Source of the DNA: PHAA01 sp964584415
GTDB taxonomy: Bacteria > Bacillota > Syntrophomonadia > Syntrophomonadales > Syntrophomonadaceae
Assembly: GCA_964584415.1 (NCBI GenBank)
Contig: CAZOZX010000035.1
Span: forward strand, 1 to 20,450
Direction: 5' to 3'
Length of the DNA: 20,450 bases
Below the pieces are notes generated by a model, which saw only the letters and a program-made list of their open reading frames with translations, ran no database searches and had not been told where the DNA came from. Of the stretch, positions 1-7,211 are shown one piece after another; the stretch's first letter is position 1; each line of letters starts with the position of its first letter. Position numbers and translations under genes: made by a program.

Positions 1-2
1 AT

Positions 3-44
3 TGTGAATCAAAATTGACGCTGTCCTACGTTAAGCAGATGTGA
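3..44 (+). CDS. Possible C-terminal tail of an upstream gene (partial)
   Basis: Frame 3 is open from the left edge to a TGA at 42-44 and would encode about 13 residues ending in SYVKQM. The other two forward frames close within the first 18 bases. A terminator-like hairpin begins 25 bases after this stop, as expected for the end of a gene. The stretch is far too short to identify a product, and an open frame of this length could be chance. Confidence 0.25.
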   Translation, partial: CESKLTLSYVKQM

Positions 45-68
45 CTGGTTGAATTAAACGGAATAATT

Positions 69-114
69 AAACCTCCTTAGCAAATATAAATGCTGAAAAA
101 GGAGGTTTTCTTTT
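69..114 (+). terminator. Hairpin plus T-rich tail; also masks the next ribosome binding site
   Basis: AAACCTCCTT (69-78) pairs perfectly with AAGGAGGTTT (99-108). AGCA (79-82) pairs with TGCT (91-94) above a small bulge, around an AT-rich loop. The stem runs into TTTTCTTTT (106-114), giving the form of a Rho-independent terminator for whatever lies upstream. The 3' arm is also the AAGGAGG Shine-Dalgarno of the gene starting at the TTG at 113, so in any read-through transcript the hairpin would occlude ribosome binding. Terminator, translational switch, or both remain possible. Confidence 0.7.
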
Positions 115-1039
115 GGTTATAAACGTTCATATTCATAAGATGATGATGGCCATTATCAGCGCTACTTTCATGATCATGATTTCAGTCTTGTTGATCTTGA
201 GATTTGCCGACAATGATCGAGCTCTAGATATTGTTCCTCAGGATACCCAGATGTATGGGGGATTTTTGACCTGGCCCGATGTTAACAAGATCTTTCCGAA
301 AGGAAGTCGGGCCACCGTGATTGACTTTGATACCGGGATCACTTTTAATGTCCAGAGAAGGGGGGGCAGCAGCCATGCTGATGCCCAGCCCTTAACCGCT
401 GAGGATACAGCAGCTATGAAGAGAATTTATAATGAACAATGGTCCTGGAAAAGGAGAGCGGCTATTATTCAACTGCCGGACGGCACCAAAATTGCCGCTT
501 CCATGGCAGGTATGCCCCATGGCCAGGGGGCTATACCTGATAACGATTTTGACGGGCACTTCTGCATCCATTTCCGTGATTCCAAGACCCACGGCAGCCG
601 TAAAATGGACTTGGCTCACCAGATGATGGTTTGGAAAGCCGGAGGCGTTTTGGATGAGCAGATAATAAAAATGAACCAGGAAGGAATAATAAACCTATTC
701 TTTACCGCTATCAACCAACAGGAATATAATATAGCTGGCCGCTTAATCCACGCTGATCTGGATATCAACCCTTTACTTCTTCAGTTTGAGCAGATAAGCA
801 AAGTTAAGGTTGAAAAAATTACGGCCTTGGATGACCACAATTACAATGTCCTGGTAAGAATCGTATTTACCGATTCCAACCACGAGATTCGAGAGGAACT
901 CATGGTCCGGATAATTGGCAATCAACCGCCCTGGTCTATTGCAGCCAGCAGCATGATTGGCCTGGTTGAACCTGATGTCATTACCACCATAATGCCGGTT
1001 GATGACAGTTGGAGTCTGGAGGAAGACTGGGAGCAGTGA
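113..1039 (+). CDS. Membrane-anchored protein with conserved His/Cys-rich extracytoplasmic domain, function unknown
   Basis: A protein of 308 residues. I chose the TTG at 113 because AAGGAGG lies 7 bases upstream; the ATGs at 140-146 have no Shine-Dalgarno. Residues about 10-29 form one hydrophobic segment, so the rest is probably outside the membrane, as an anchored or secreted protein. Residues about 50-175 carry a striking pattern: SHAD (87-90), MPHG (134-137), GHFCIHF (148-154), TH (159-160) and D166..HQ (169-170). I recall this pattern from clostridial cell-envelope proteins that often also carry peptidoglycan-binding domains, but I cannot assign a reaction. The clustered His, Cys and Asp suggest metal binding or catalysis (inference). 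Residues about 190-300 (FFTAINQQEY near the start, PPWSIAAS near the end) look like an NTF2-like fold. It probably stands alone, with a hairpin on each side. Confidence 0.8.
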   Translation: MVINVHIHKMMMAIISATFMIMISVLLILRFADNDRALDIVPQDTQMYGGFLTWPDVNKIFPKGSRATVIDFDTGITFNVQRRGGSSHADAQPLTAEDTAAMKRIYNEQWSWKRRAAIIQLPDGTKIAASMAGMPHGQGAIPDNDFDGHFCIHFRDSKTHGSRKMDLAHQMMVWKAGGVLDEQIIKMNQEGIINLFFTAINQQEYNIAGRLIHADLDINPLLLQFEQISKVKVEKITALDDHNYNVLVRIVFTDSNHEIREELMVRIIGNQPPWSIAASSMIGLVEPDVITTIMPVDDSWSLEEDWEQ

Positions 1040-1049
1040 AAATAGGTTA

Positions 1050-1083
1050 ATAATACCCCTAATCGATGCAGGTCAGGTATTAT
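1050..1083 (+). repeat. Inverted repeat / hairpin upstream of the nucleoside kinase gene
   Basis: ATAATACC (1050-1057) is the exact reverse complement of GGTATTAT (1076-1083). An inner CCT/AGG (1058-1060 with 1070-1072) can extend the stem with a three-base bulge. No T-run follows, so it is not a standard terminator, although it lies 10 bases after the preceding stop codon. The 3' arm touches a TATAAT at 1083-1088, so an operator or a transcript-end hairpin are both conceivable. Confidence 0.45.
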
Positions 1084-1088
1084 ATAAT
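1083..1088 (+). promoter_or_regulatory. Possible -10 element before the nucleoside kinase gene
   Basis: A perfect TATAAT lies 30 bases upstream of the ATG at 1119. No convincing -35 is found 16-18 bases upstream and there is no TG extension, so the call rests on the hexamer and its position only. The strong Shine-Dalgarno GGAGGGGAG (1101-1109) follows. Confidence 0.35.
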
Positions 1089-1118
1089 ATAGTTATCGTC
1101 GGAGGGGAGATTTGAGAA

Positions 1119-2786
1119 ATGTTAGTAGCACCCGAGGGAATAGTCAACGTAGTTATTAATAAGGTTGGATCTTTTCAGGTTTCCCGCGGTACCGTTTTAG
1201 GGAAATTAATCAACGACCTTCAGGAAGGCAGGCCATACCCTATAGTAGGAGCTATTATCAAGAACACTCTACGTGATTTAGATTTTGTACTCAATTATGA
1301 TTGCCAGGTAGACTTGGTCGACACTACTTGCCAAGCCGGGTTGAGGATATATCGCCGCAGCGCTACCTATGTTTTAATAAAGGCTTGCTGGGACCTTTTT
1401 CCTGAACGAGTCCTAATGATAAAACATACTCTTTCCAATGGTCTCTACTGTGAATTTCTCAATGTTGCAACTGCAGATATAGAGATTGAGCAAATTCAAA
1501 ACCGTATGCGGCAGATAGTGCAAGAGGATTTGCCTATTAACCGATATTTGCTTGAAAATGAAGAAGTACGGCATATATTTCAAAAACAGGGTATGGACGA
1601 CAAACTCAAACTTATGCGCTTCCGTGATAAGGAAGCAGCCCACGTTTATGAAATGGATGGGTTTGTAGAATATTTCTACGGCTACATGGTCAACCGAACG
1701 GGAATACTGGGTAAATTCAGACTGCTTTACCATTCGCCCGGGATGATTTTAAGAACGCCGGAAATAGATGATCTAGATCTCGTTAAACCATACCGGGAAC
1801 AAAAGAAACTCGCGATGATTCACCAGGAAGCCAAGGAGTGGGCAGAAATGCTCCATGTTCCTCATGTAGCGTCCTTAAATGAAATAATTACCACCGACCG
1901 GATAGATGATTTAATCAGGGTTAATGAAGCTTTGCATGAGAAAAAAATTGCCTACATCGCTGATACTATCACTGATAATCCCAGTAACAGGTTGGTTTTG
2001 ATAGCTGGGCCCTCATCCTCAGGTAAGACCACCTTTGCCCAGCGTCTGTTGATTCAGCTTAGAGTCCTTGGGTACCACCCTATTTCTATATCTATGGACA
2101 ATTACTTCTTGGACCGTACTTTAACTCCATTAGATGAGGAAGGGAATTACGATTACGATTCCCTGGCCGCAGTGGATATTGATCTTTTTAACGAGCAGCT
2201 CTCTCGTTTAATTGAAGGTGAAGAAGTTGAGATTCCCATTTACAACTTTAAAACTGGGCGCCGTGAAGAGGTCGGGTATAATATAAAAGTTCCTGCCAAT
2301 GAACCTATCATCGTGGAAGGTATTCATGCCCTCAATGACGAGTTAACCTTCAGTGTACCAGTAAGAAACAAATATAAAATCTACGTCAGTGCTTTGACCC
2401 AGCTTAATGTGGATTATAGTAACCGCATTCCAACCACTGATTCGCGTTTAATCAGGAGAATAATAAGGGACCATCGCACCAGGGGAAATTCGGCCTTGAA
2501 TACTATTAAACAATGGCCTTCGGTGAGGCGTGCGGAGGAAAAGAATGTTTTTGCTTTTCAAGAGAATGCCAATGTCATGTTTAATTCTTCCTTGGTTTAT
2601 GAATTATCAGCTCTCAAATTGTTTGCTGAGCCCTTATTAGAATCAATTGATAACGATATACCTGAACATATAGAGTCGAGCCGACTGCTCCGATTCCTAA
2701 GCTTCTTCCGGGCTATCCCCATCACAAGTATTCCCCGTAATTCAATTCTCAGGGAATTTGTTGGCGGCAGCTGGTTTGACGTTTAA
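1119..2786 (+). CDS. Uridine-kinase-like nucleoside kinase with TGS/ThrRS-like N-terminus
   Basis: A protein of 555 residues with an ATG start 9 bases after GGAGGGGAG. Residues about 1-70 look like a TGS-type ubiquitin-fold domain and about 70-200 like the second additional domain of threonyl-tRNA synthetase. There is no aminoacylation core. From about 285 the chain is a P-loop kinase of the uridine kinase/phosphoribulokinase family: Walker A GPSSSGKT at 297-304, MDNYF at 326-330 (the position of the Udk DSFY motif), and VEGIHALND, comparable to the Udk EGI-type motif. Cytosolic phosphorylation of uridine, cytidine or another nucleoside is the family expectation, but the substrate is not shown by the sequence. 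This architecture, about 550 residues long, is widespread in Clostridia. It ends 24 bases before the convergent sixA-like gene, with no clear terminator between them. Confidence 0.88.
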   Translation: MLVAPEGIVNVVINKVGSFQVSRGTVLGKLINDLQEGRPYPIVGAIIKNTLRDLDFVLNYDCQVDLVDTTCQAGLRIYRRSATYVLIKACWDLFPERVLMIKHTLSNGLYCEFLNVATADIEIEQIQNRMRQIVQEDLPINRYLLENEEVRHIFQKQGMDDKLKLMRFRDKEAAHVYEMDGFVEYFYGYMVNRTGILGKFRLLYHSPGMILRTPEIDDLDLVKPYREQKKLAMIHQEAKEWAEMLHVPHVASLNEIITTDRIDDLIRVNEALHEKKIAYIADTITDNPSNRLVLIAGPSSSGKTTFAQRLLIQLRVLGYHPISISMDNYFLDRTLTPLDEEGNYDYDSLAAVDIDLFNEQLSRLIEGEEVEIPIYNFKTGRREEVGYNIKVPANEPIIVEGIHALNDELTFSVPVRNKYKIYVSALTQLNVDYSNRIPTTDSRLIRRIIRDHRTRGNSALNTIKQWPSVRRAEEKNVFAFQENANVMFNSSLVYELSALKLFAEPLLESIDNDIPEHIESSRLLRFLSFFRAIPITSIPRNSILREFVGGSWFDV

Positions 2787-2810
2787 AGTGTCCTTGGGAG
2801 ACAAATATCT

Positions 2811-3308
2811 TTAATCGAACCTGGCAGCTAGGTGCATCATCGTTTTAGCCTGCAGGAACCATTGCAATTGGCCAGTGGGGGGAGAAACGGCACTTAGTTT
2901 GAAGCATGCGGCTGAGCCTTTCCCGAACGGCAGAAAACTGCCACCGATCTTTTCACTCCAATCCCCGAGATGAGGTTGATGACCGACTATAATCAAGTAC
3001 TGGCAGGTATTAAGCTTGGCTAATTGAGCCGCCAACAGCGAAAAATCTCCATCCTCTATAAAACTGAAGTCAGCAATTTCTCGGATTCCTAATTGAGTTG
3101 TAACTATTTTGGCTGTTTGGGCCGCCCGGAGTATAGGGCTGGTCCATAGCAGTATGTCTCTTTCAGGCTTCATAAAAAATTGAAGAGCTTGAAGAGCTGC
3201 AACGAGACGCCTTTCACCCTTGGATGTGAGGGCTCTATCCTCATCAAATCCAGAATCACTCAGATCTTCAGCTTTACCATGGCGGATCAAGATTAGCTCT
3301 TTAACCAT
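2811..3308 (-). CDS. sixA: SixA-type phosphohistidine phosphatase
   Basis: A histidine phosphatase family (phosphoglycerate-mutase fold) protein of 165 residues, close to E. coli SixA (161). The catalytic RHG is at residues 9-11 (His10 is the phospho-acceptor), the second phosphate-binding arginine lies in SPILRAAQTA (Arg61), and the second histidine is in GHQPHL (His110). I chose the ATG at 3308: it puts RHG at the family position and has AAGGG about 10 bases upstream. An in-frame ATG at 3356 would add 16 residues but has a weak Shine-Dalgarno. It is the last gene of the ppx-ppk1-sixA run, 72 bases after ppk1. SixA removes phosphate from phosphohistidine in signalling and phosphotransferase proteins. 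Beside Ppk1, whose catalysis passes through a phosphohistidine, a link to polyphosphate metabolism is tempting but is only inference. Confidence 0.85.
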   Translation of the reverse strand: MVKELILIRHGKAEDLSDSGFDEDRALTSKGERRLVAALQALQFFMKPERDILLWTSPILRAAQTAKIVTTQLGIREIADFSFIEDGDFSLLAAQLAKLNTCQYLIIVGHQPHLGDWSEKIGGSFLPFGKGSAACFKLSAVSPPTGQLQWFLQAKTMMHLAARFD

Positions 3309-3380
3309 AGTTTGCGCACCCTTTTTTCCTCCGACAAGAGTCAGTAATTCGAGCATGGCTAAATGATCTCAACGGATAAA

Positions 3381-5471
3381 TCAGAATCCTGTATCCGGTT
3401 GTTCAACATAACTGCTCTGTCGATACAGATTACACAAATAATCTTGACTGTTGAGGATCTGCTTACCTCGTTTGTCCACCCGGTAATAGATGCCATCGCT
3501 TTTTAATAAGCGGGCTTTCACTGTATCATGCAGGTAAACATCCAGAATTTCCTTTAACCTAATCTTATTACCCTCATCTTCTACCGGAAACATTATTTCT
3601 ATTCGCCTGTCCAGGTTACGGGTCATAAGGTCAGCGCTCGACAAAAAGATATTCTCATCACCGTCGTTATAAAAATAATATATTCGGCTATGTTCAAGAA
3701 ATCTGCCCACTATGCTGCGAACCTTGATGTTTTCACTGTGATGGGCAACATTTGGTTTAAGACTGCAAATTCCTCGGACAATAAGATCGACTTTAACTCC
3801 CGCCTGGGAGGCGGCAAAGAATTCATGGGCCATATTTTTATCAACCAGGGAATTCACCTTCGCGATGATATGTGCAGGTCGGCCTTGCCGCGCGTGCTCA
3901 ATTTCTTGGTTGATCATTTGCGATAAATGCGAGCGCAGTGAGGTAGGGGCGACATGAAGTTTGTAAAGGTTGCCCAGATTTGAGTATCCGGATAAGGCAT
4001 TAAAAATTGTGGAAGCGTCCGCACCCATATAGGCATTCGCTGTGAAAAGTCCCAGGTCTTCGTATATTTTTGCCGTGACATCATTATAATTGCCGGTGCT
4101 TAAATGCAGGTACCTTTTTATCCCGCCCTCCTCTCGGCGTACGATCAACAGCATTTTGGCATGGACTTTCAGACCAGGAATGCCGTATATCACGTGGCAG
4201 CCAGCTTTTTCAAGCCGTTTGGCCCAGGAGATATTGTTTTCTTCATCAAAGCGGGCCCGAAGCTCCAATAGCACTGTTACCTGCTTGCCATTTTCAGCCG
4301 CTCGCTCCAAAGCTAGAACAATAGGGGAGTTACCGCTGACCCGATATAGAATTTGTTTAATAGCTAAAACCCCTGGATCATCTGCCGCGTTTTGTACCAG
4401 TTGGATAATTGGCTGGAAGGATTGATAAGGATGGTGCAGCAGAACATCCTGTTGAGCAATAACCGAAAACATGTCTTCGCTATCGCTAAACACCGCTGGA
4501 ATTTGAGGCCGGAAGGCAGGATAACGCAGGTCATCAAAACCATATCCAGAAGCGACTTTCATCAGAAAACCGAGATCCAAAGGTCCGCTGATTTCGTACA
4601 AACCTCCTTGCGGTACTTCTAATTCTTCTACAAGGTGCTCTAATAAACGCTTGTCCAATCCTTTTTCAAATTCAAGCCTGATAACTTCGCCCCATTTACG
4701 TTGCTTGACTGACTGTTCTATGGCTTCCAGAAGATCCTCCGCTCCCTCTTCATCCAGGCTTAAATCGGCATTGCGGGTGATTCGGAAACAGCCCTTGGCT
4801 AATATTCGATGACCGTTAAATAAGGCTGACAAGTTATCCTTGATCACTTCCTCAAGGAAAATCAAACTGGCGCGATAGACGGTCGAGGGAATCGCCACCA
4901 TTCGTTCTAATACGGCTGGGACCTGAACTGTAGCAAATATCGGTTGGCCATCCTGGTCAGGATTAGCCAATAAAACAGCGATATTTAGACTGCGGTTTAA
5001 CAATAGGGGAAATGGCCGGCTGCTATCCACAACCATGGGGGTTAGAACCGGGAAAATATTGTTTAGATAGTAATGATCCAGAAACTCTTTTTGGATTGGA
5101 TCCAATTTCTTGCCTTTACTGAGATGAATCTGTTCCTTTTTTAATCCAGGTTTAAGAGATCTTCCGTAGCAGCGGTAAAGATCCGAAATCATGCGATGGA
5201 CTGTTTTCGAAATCTGTTCCCAAACCTGCTGAGGGGTGAGTCCGGACTCATCTGGTTCTATAAATCCAGCTTCAATCTGGTCCCACACCCCGGCTACCCT
5301 TACCATAAAGAATTCATCCATGTTGGTGCTGACAATAGAAGCGAATTTGGCTCTTTCCAAGAGAGGATTATCAGTATCCTGGGCCTCCTCCAGGACGCGC
5401 GAATTAAAGGCTAAGGAGCTTAACTCCCGGTTGATATAGTTGGAAGGAGAATCCGGATGGTTGACTCGCAT
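3381..5471 (-). CDS. ppk1: Polyphosphate kinase 1
   Basis: A protein of 696 residues, near the length of E. coli Ppk (688). The order is the N-terminal domain (YINRELSSLAFN), head domain, then two phospholipase-D-like C-terminal domains. The autophosphorylated histidine lies in GLKVHAKML at His437 (E. coli His435), and the second histidine in LEHSRIYYF at His594 (E. coli His592). YRVSGNSPIV, LLELRARFDEENN and LSTGNYND are all present. The enzyme reversibly moves the ATP gamma-phosphate onto polyphosphate. The start is ATG with AAGGGTG just upstream, embedded in the last codons of the preceding ppx paralog; only 6 bases separate the genes, so they are surely co-transcribed and probably translationally coupled. 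No sign of truncation. Confidence 0.96.
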   Translation of the reverse strand: MRVNHPDSPSNYINRELSSLAFNSRVLEEAQDTDNPLLERAKFASIVSTNMDEFFMVRVAGVWDQIEAGFIEPDESGLTPQQVWEQISKTVHRMISDLYRCYGRSLKPGLKKEQIHLSKGKKLDPIQKEFLDHYYLNNIFPVLTPMVVDSSRPFPLLLNRSLNIAVLLANPDQDGQPIFATVQVPAVLERMVAIPSTVYRASLIFLEEVIKDNLSALFNGHRILAKGCFRITRNADLSLDEEGAEDLLEAIEQSVKQRKWGEVIRLEFEKGLDKRLLEHLVEELEVPQGGLYEISGPLDLGFLMKVASGYGFDDLRYPAFRPQIPAVFSDSEDMFSVIAQQDVLLHHPYQSFQPIIQLVQNAADDPGVLAIKQILYRVSGNSPIVLALERAAENGKQVTVLLELRARFDEENNISWAKRLEKAGCHVIYGIPGLKVHAKMLLIVRREEGGIKRYLHLSTGNYNDVTAKIYEDLGLFTANAYMGADASTIFNALSGYSNLGNLYKLHVAPTSLRSHLSQMINQEIEHARQGRPAHIIAKVNSLVDKNMAHEFFAASQAGVKVDLIVRGICSLKPNVAHHSENIKVRSIVGRFLEHSRIYYFYNDGDENIFLSSADLMTRNLDRRIEIMFPVEDEGNKIRLKEILDVYLHDTVKARLLKSDGIYYRVDKRGKQILNSQDYLCNLYRQSSYVEQPDTGF

Positions 5472-5477
5472 TGTTTA

Positions 5478-7025
5478 TCACCCTTTGTGTTTTAATACCG
5501 GTTTTAAGCCATATACTTCTTCAAAGAATTCTATGTGGGCTGAAAAGCCCCATTTCTCTAAGAGGAGATCACCTTTTGACTTCACCTTAAACACTACTTC
5601 TGAACTGTTTATCTCTAAATCAATGTGCTGTATTGAATTTTTGTGGGAGATATTGAGAGCGTTGGATACTTTGAGAATGGCAGCCAGTTTACTGACCATT
5701 ATTTGATCCTCACGTTCCAGAGAATGGTAGTTGTCATGCCAGCGCTGGGGGACTACCCGACTGTGGTAGCGGGCCACATTAGCAGCTATAGCCAGTTCTC
5801 TATTGGCAAAACCGAGAATCTGCTGGGAGCGGATTATATTGCCGGAATTCAATTCATGACCATCTACACCAATGTACTTTCCGACGTCATGAAGTATAGA
5901 AGCTACCTGTAAGTAGAGCCTTTCGCGTTCCTTAAAGTTATGAATAGTTTTCATCTGGTCGAATATACTTAAAGCCATCTCCTCGACCTGTAAGGAATGC
6001 TTCTCGTCACAACCATACTTGCGCCCGATATATCTAACCGAACTGACGATATCATTGATGTACTCATATTTGCGATGGGTGTTGAAGCGCTCATCGGCCA
6101 TATTGGCCAGTATACCGTGTCGTAATGAAACCCGTGGCGCTTGTATTCCTTCAGCTTTGGTAGCACTGAGAAAACGCCGGAAGATAATAGCTGAAGGCAG
6201 CAATATCTCGGCTTCGTTGCGGTGCAACCGATAGCGGCTCATAATCTGTTCAGGGGTCATTTTTTGCAGCAGGGAATATATTTTATCCATGACCTTAAGA
6301 TCCAAAAAGTAGCGGTTGTCCGTAAATTGGTTTATGTGTCCGAGTTTTAGAAGAGAGGTTAATTCACCACCCAGGCCAATAACATACTTATAATTGGCTC
6401 CGTAACGAAGTGATTCCAGCCAATAGACCTGGTTCTCCAGGTACTCCTCGATAACCTTAGGGAATTCAAGAGTTACTCGTTCGAGATCGGCTAATAGTTC
6501 TCGCAAACGGAGTGATCCGGTCTTGACATACTCTGTGAATTGCAGACTCCCTCCATTGTAAACAAAAATTTCAGTTCCCCCCATACCAAGACTAACGACT
6601 AAAAGACCTTCCTGGGACATGGTATGAAGTTCCGATATGCTGTCTCGCATGGATTTGAATTCGAAAAAGCGTTCTTGCAGATTATTTATGACTTCAACTT
6701 TCAAGCCGCTGCGTAAGCAAACCTGATCCAGAACAAATACACGGTTAATGGCTTCGCGTATACCGGTGGTAGCAACTGCCTGGTAATGTTTTACCCGGTA
6801 GTCTTTCATAAGCTGGCCGAAGGATTTGAGCGTCCTGCAAAGATCTTGCGTGGATGATAACTCTATTTTACCGCTGGAAAAGGTATCCCGGCCAATTTGA
6901 GTGGGTTTCCACACATCCTCCAAGGGCAGAATTGAACCCTCCGGGGTTATCTCAGCTATCATCATGCTGACAAAATTGGTGCCAACATCAATAGCCGCAG
7001 CTGTTTGGGGTGAAGATTTTTTCAT
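5478..7025 (-). CDS. Ppx/GppA-family protein with HD domain, degenerate phosphate-binding motif
   Basis: A protein of 515 residues. I chose the ATG at 7025 because GAGGT lies 6 bases upstream; the TTG at 7031 would abut it. The N-terminal half has the actin/Hsp70-like Ppx fold: AIDVGTNFV (phosphate-1, Asp13), ATTGIRE (about 85-91) and LQERFFEF, which keeps a glutamate (Glu118) where Ppx has its catalytic Glu. The phosphate-2 motif, normally D-[IL]-GGGSTE, reads SLGMGGTE (145-152): the metal-binding Asp is Ser and GGGS is GMGG. The C-terminal half has an HD domain with LHDVGK (His379-Asp380), GHELNS and RYHSR, the usual arrangement in about 500-residue Ppx proteins. It is the first gene of the operon with ppk1 and sixA. 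Because of the lost Asp I would not assume exopolyphosphatase activity; a sensor or regulator of Ppk1, or an HD-only hydrolase, is possible (inference). Confidence 0.88.
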   Translation of the reverse strand: MKKSSPQTAAAIDVGTNFVSMMIAEITPEGSILPLEDVWKPTQIGRDTFSSGKIELSSTQDLCRTLKSFGQLMKDYRVKHYQAVATTGIREAINRVFVLDQVCLRSGLKVEVINNLQERFFEFKSMRDSISELHTMSQEGLLVVSLGMGGTEIFVYNGGSLQFTEYVKTGSLRLRELLADLERVTLEFPKVIEEYLENQVYWLESLRYGANYKYVIGLGGELTSLLKLGHINQFTDNRYFLDLKVMDKIYSLLQKMTPEQIMSRYRLHRNEAEILLPSAIIFRRFLSATKAEGIQAPRVSLRHGILANMADERFNTHRKYEYINDIVSSVRYIGRKYGCDEKHSLQVEEMALSIFDQMKTIHNFKERERLYLQVASILHDVGKYIGVDGHELNSGNIIRSQQILGFANRELAIAANVARYHSRVVPQRWHDNYHSLEREDQIMVSKLAAILKVSNALNISHKNSIQHIDLEINSSEVVFKVKSKGDLLLEKWGFSAHIEFFEEVYGLKPVLKHKG

Positions 7026-7061
7026 ATCCAAACCTCATTTCCGGGGGTAATTAATAACCTA

Positions 7062-7070
7062 ATTATAGCA
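7062..7070 (-). promoter_or_regulatory. Extended -10 promoter of the ppx-like/ppk1/sixA operon
   Basis: Read on the - strand the bases are TGCTATAAT, a perfect extended -10 (TGnTATAAT). It lies about 37 bases upstream of the ATG at 7025. No good -35 sits 16-18 bases upstream, which an extended -10 can tolerate. It would drive the three-gene polyphosphate operon. Confidence 0.6.
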
Positions 7071-7155
7071 GGTATAATTGTTCAAATAGAAAAATGAAAA
7101 TTTGGTCTACAGTAATACTTTCCATATATATTAATACGTTCACAAAAGCGCTGAC

Positions 7156-7164
7156 TGCTATAAT
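7156..7164 (+). promoter_or_regulatory. Extended -10 promoter of the second ppx gene
   Basis: TGCTATAAT on the + strand, followed by GAA, 47 bases upstream of the ATG at 7212. The -35 region is weak (TTCACA is too close, 14 bases away). A second TATAAT at 7073-7078 on this strand is less well placed. The divergent promoter for the ppk1 operon lies about 90 bases to the left. Confidence 0.6.
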
Positions 7165-7211
7165 GAAGGCAGGTAAGAACCAACGACATCGAGTACAAAA
7201 GGGGCGTGTTT

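Noticed and set aside
2787..2810. Bidirectional terminator between the convergent kinase and sixA genes
   Set aside because: Only a four-base TGTC/GACA pairing is present, with no T-runs; too weak to call.
5440..5706. 88-codon + strand open frame across the ppx-like/ppk1 junction
   Set aside because: It lies opposite two well-supported genes with a tight operon junction; a shadow frame.
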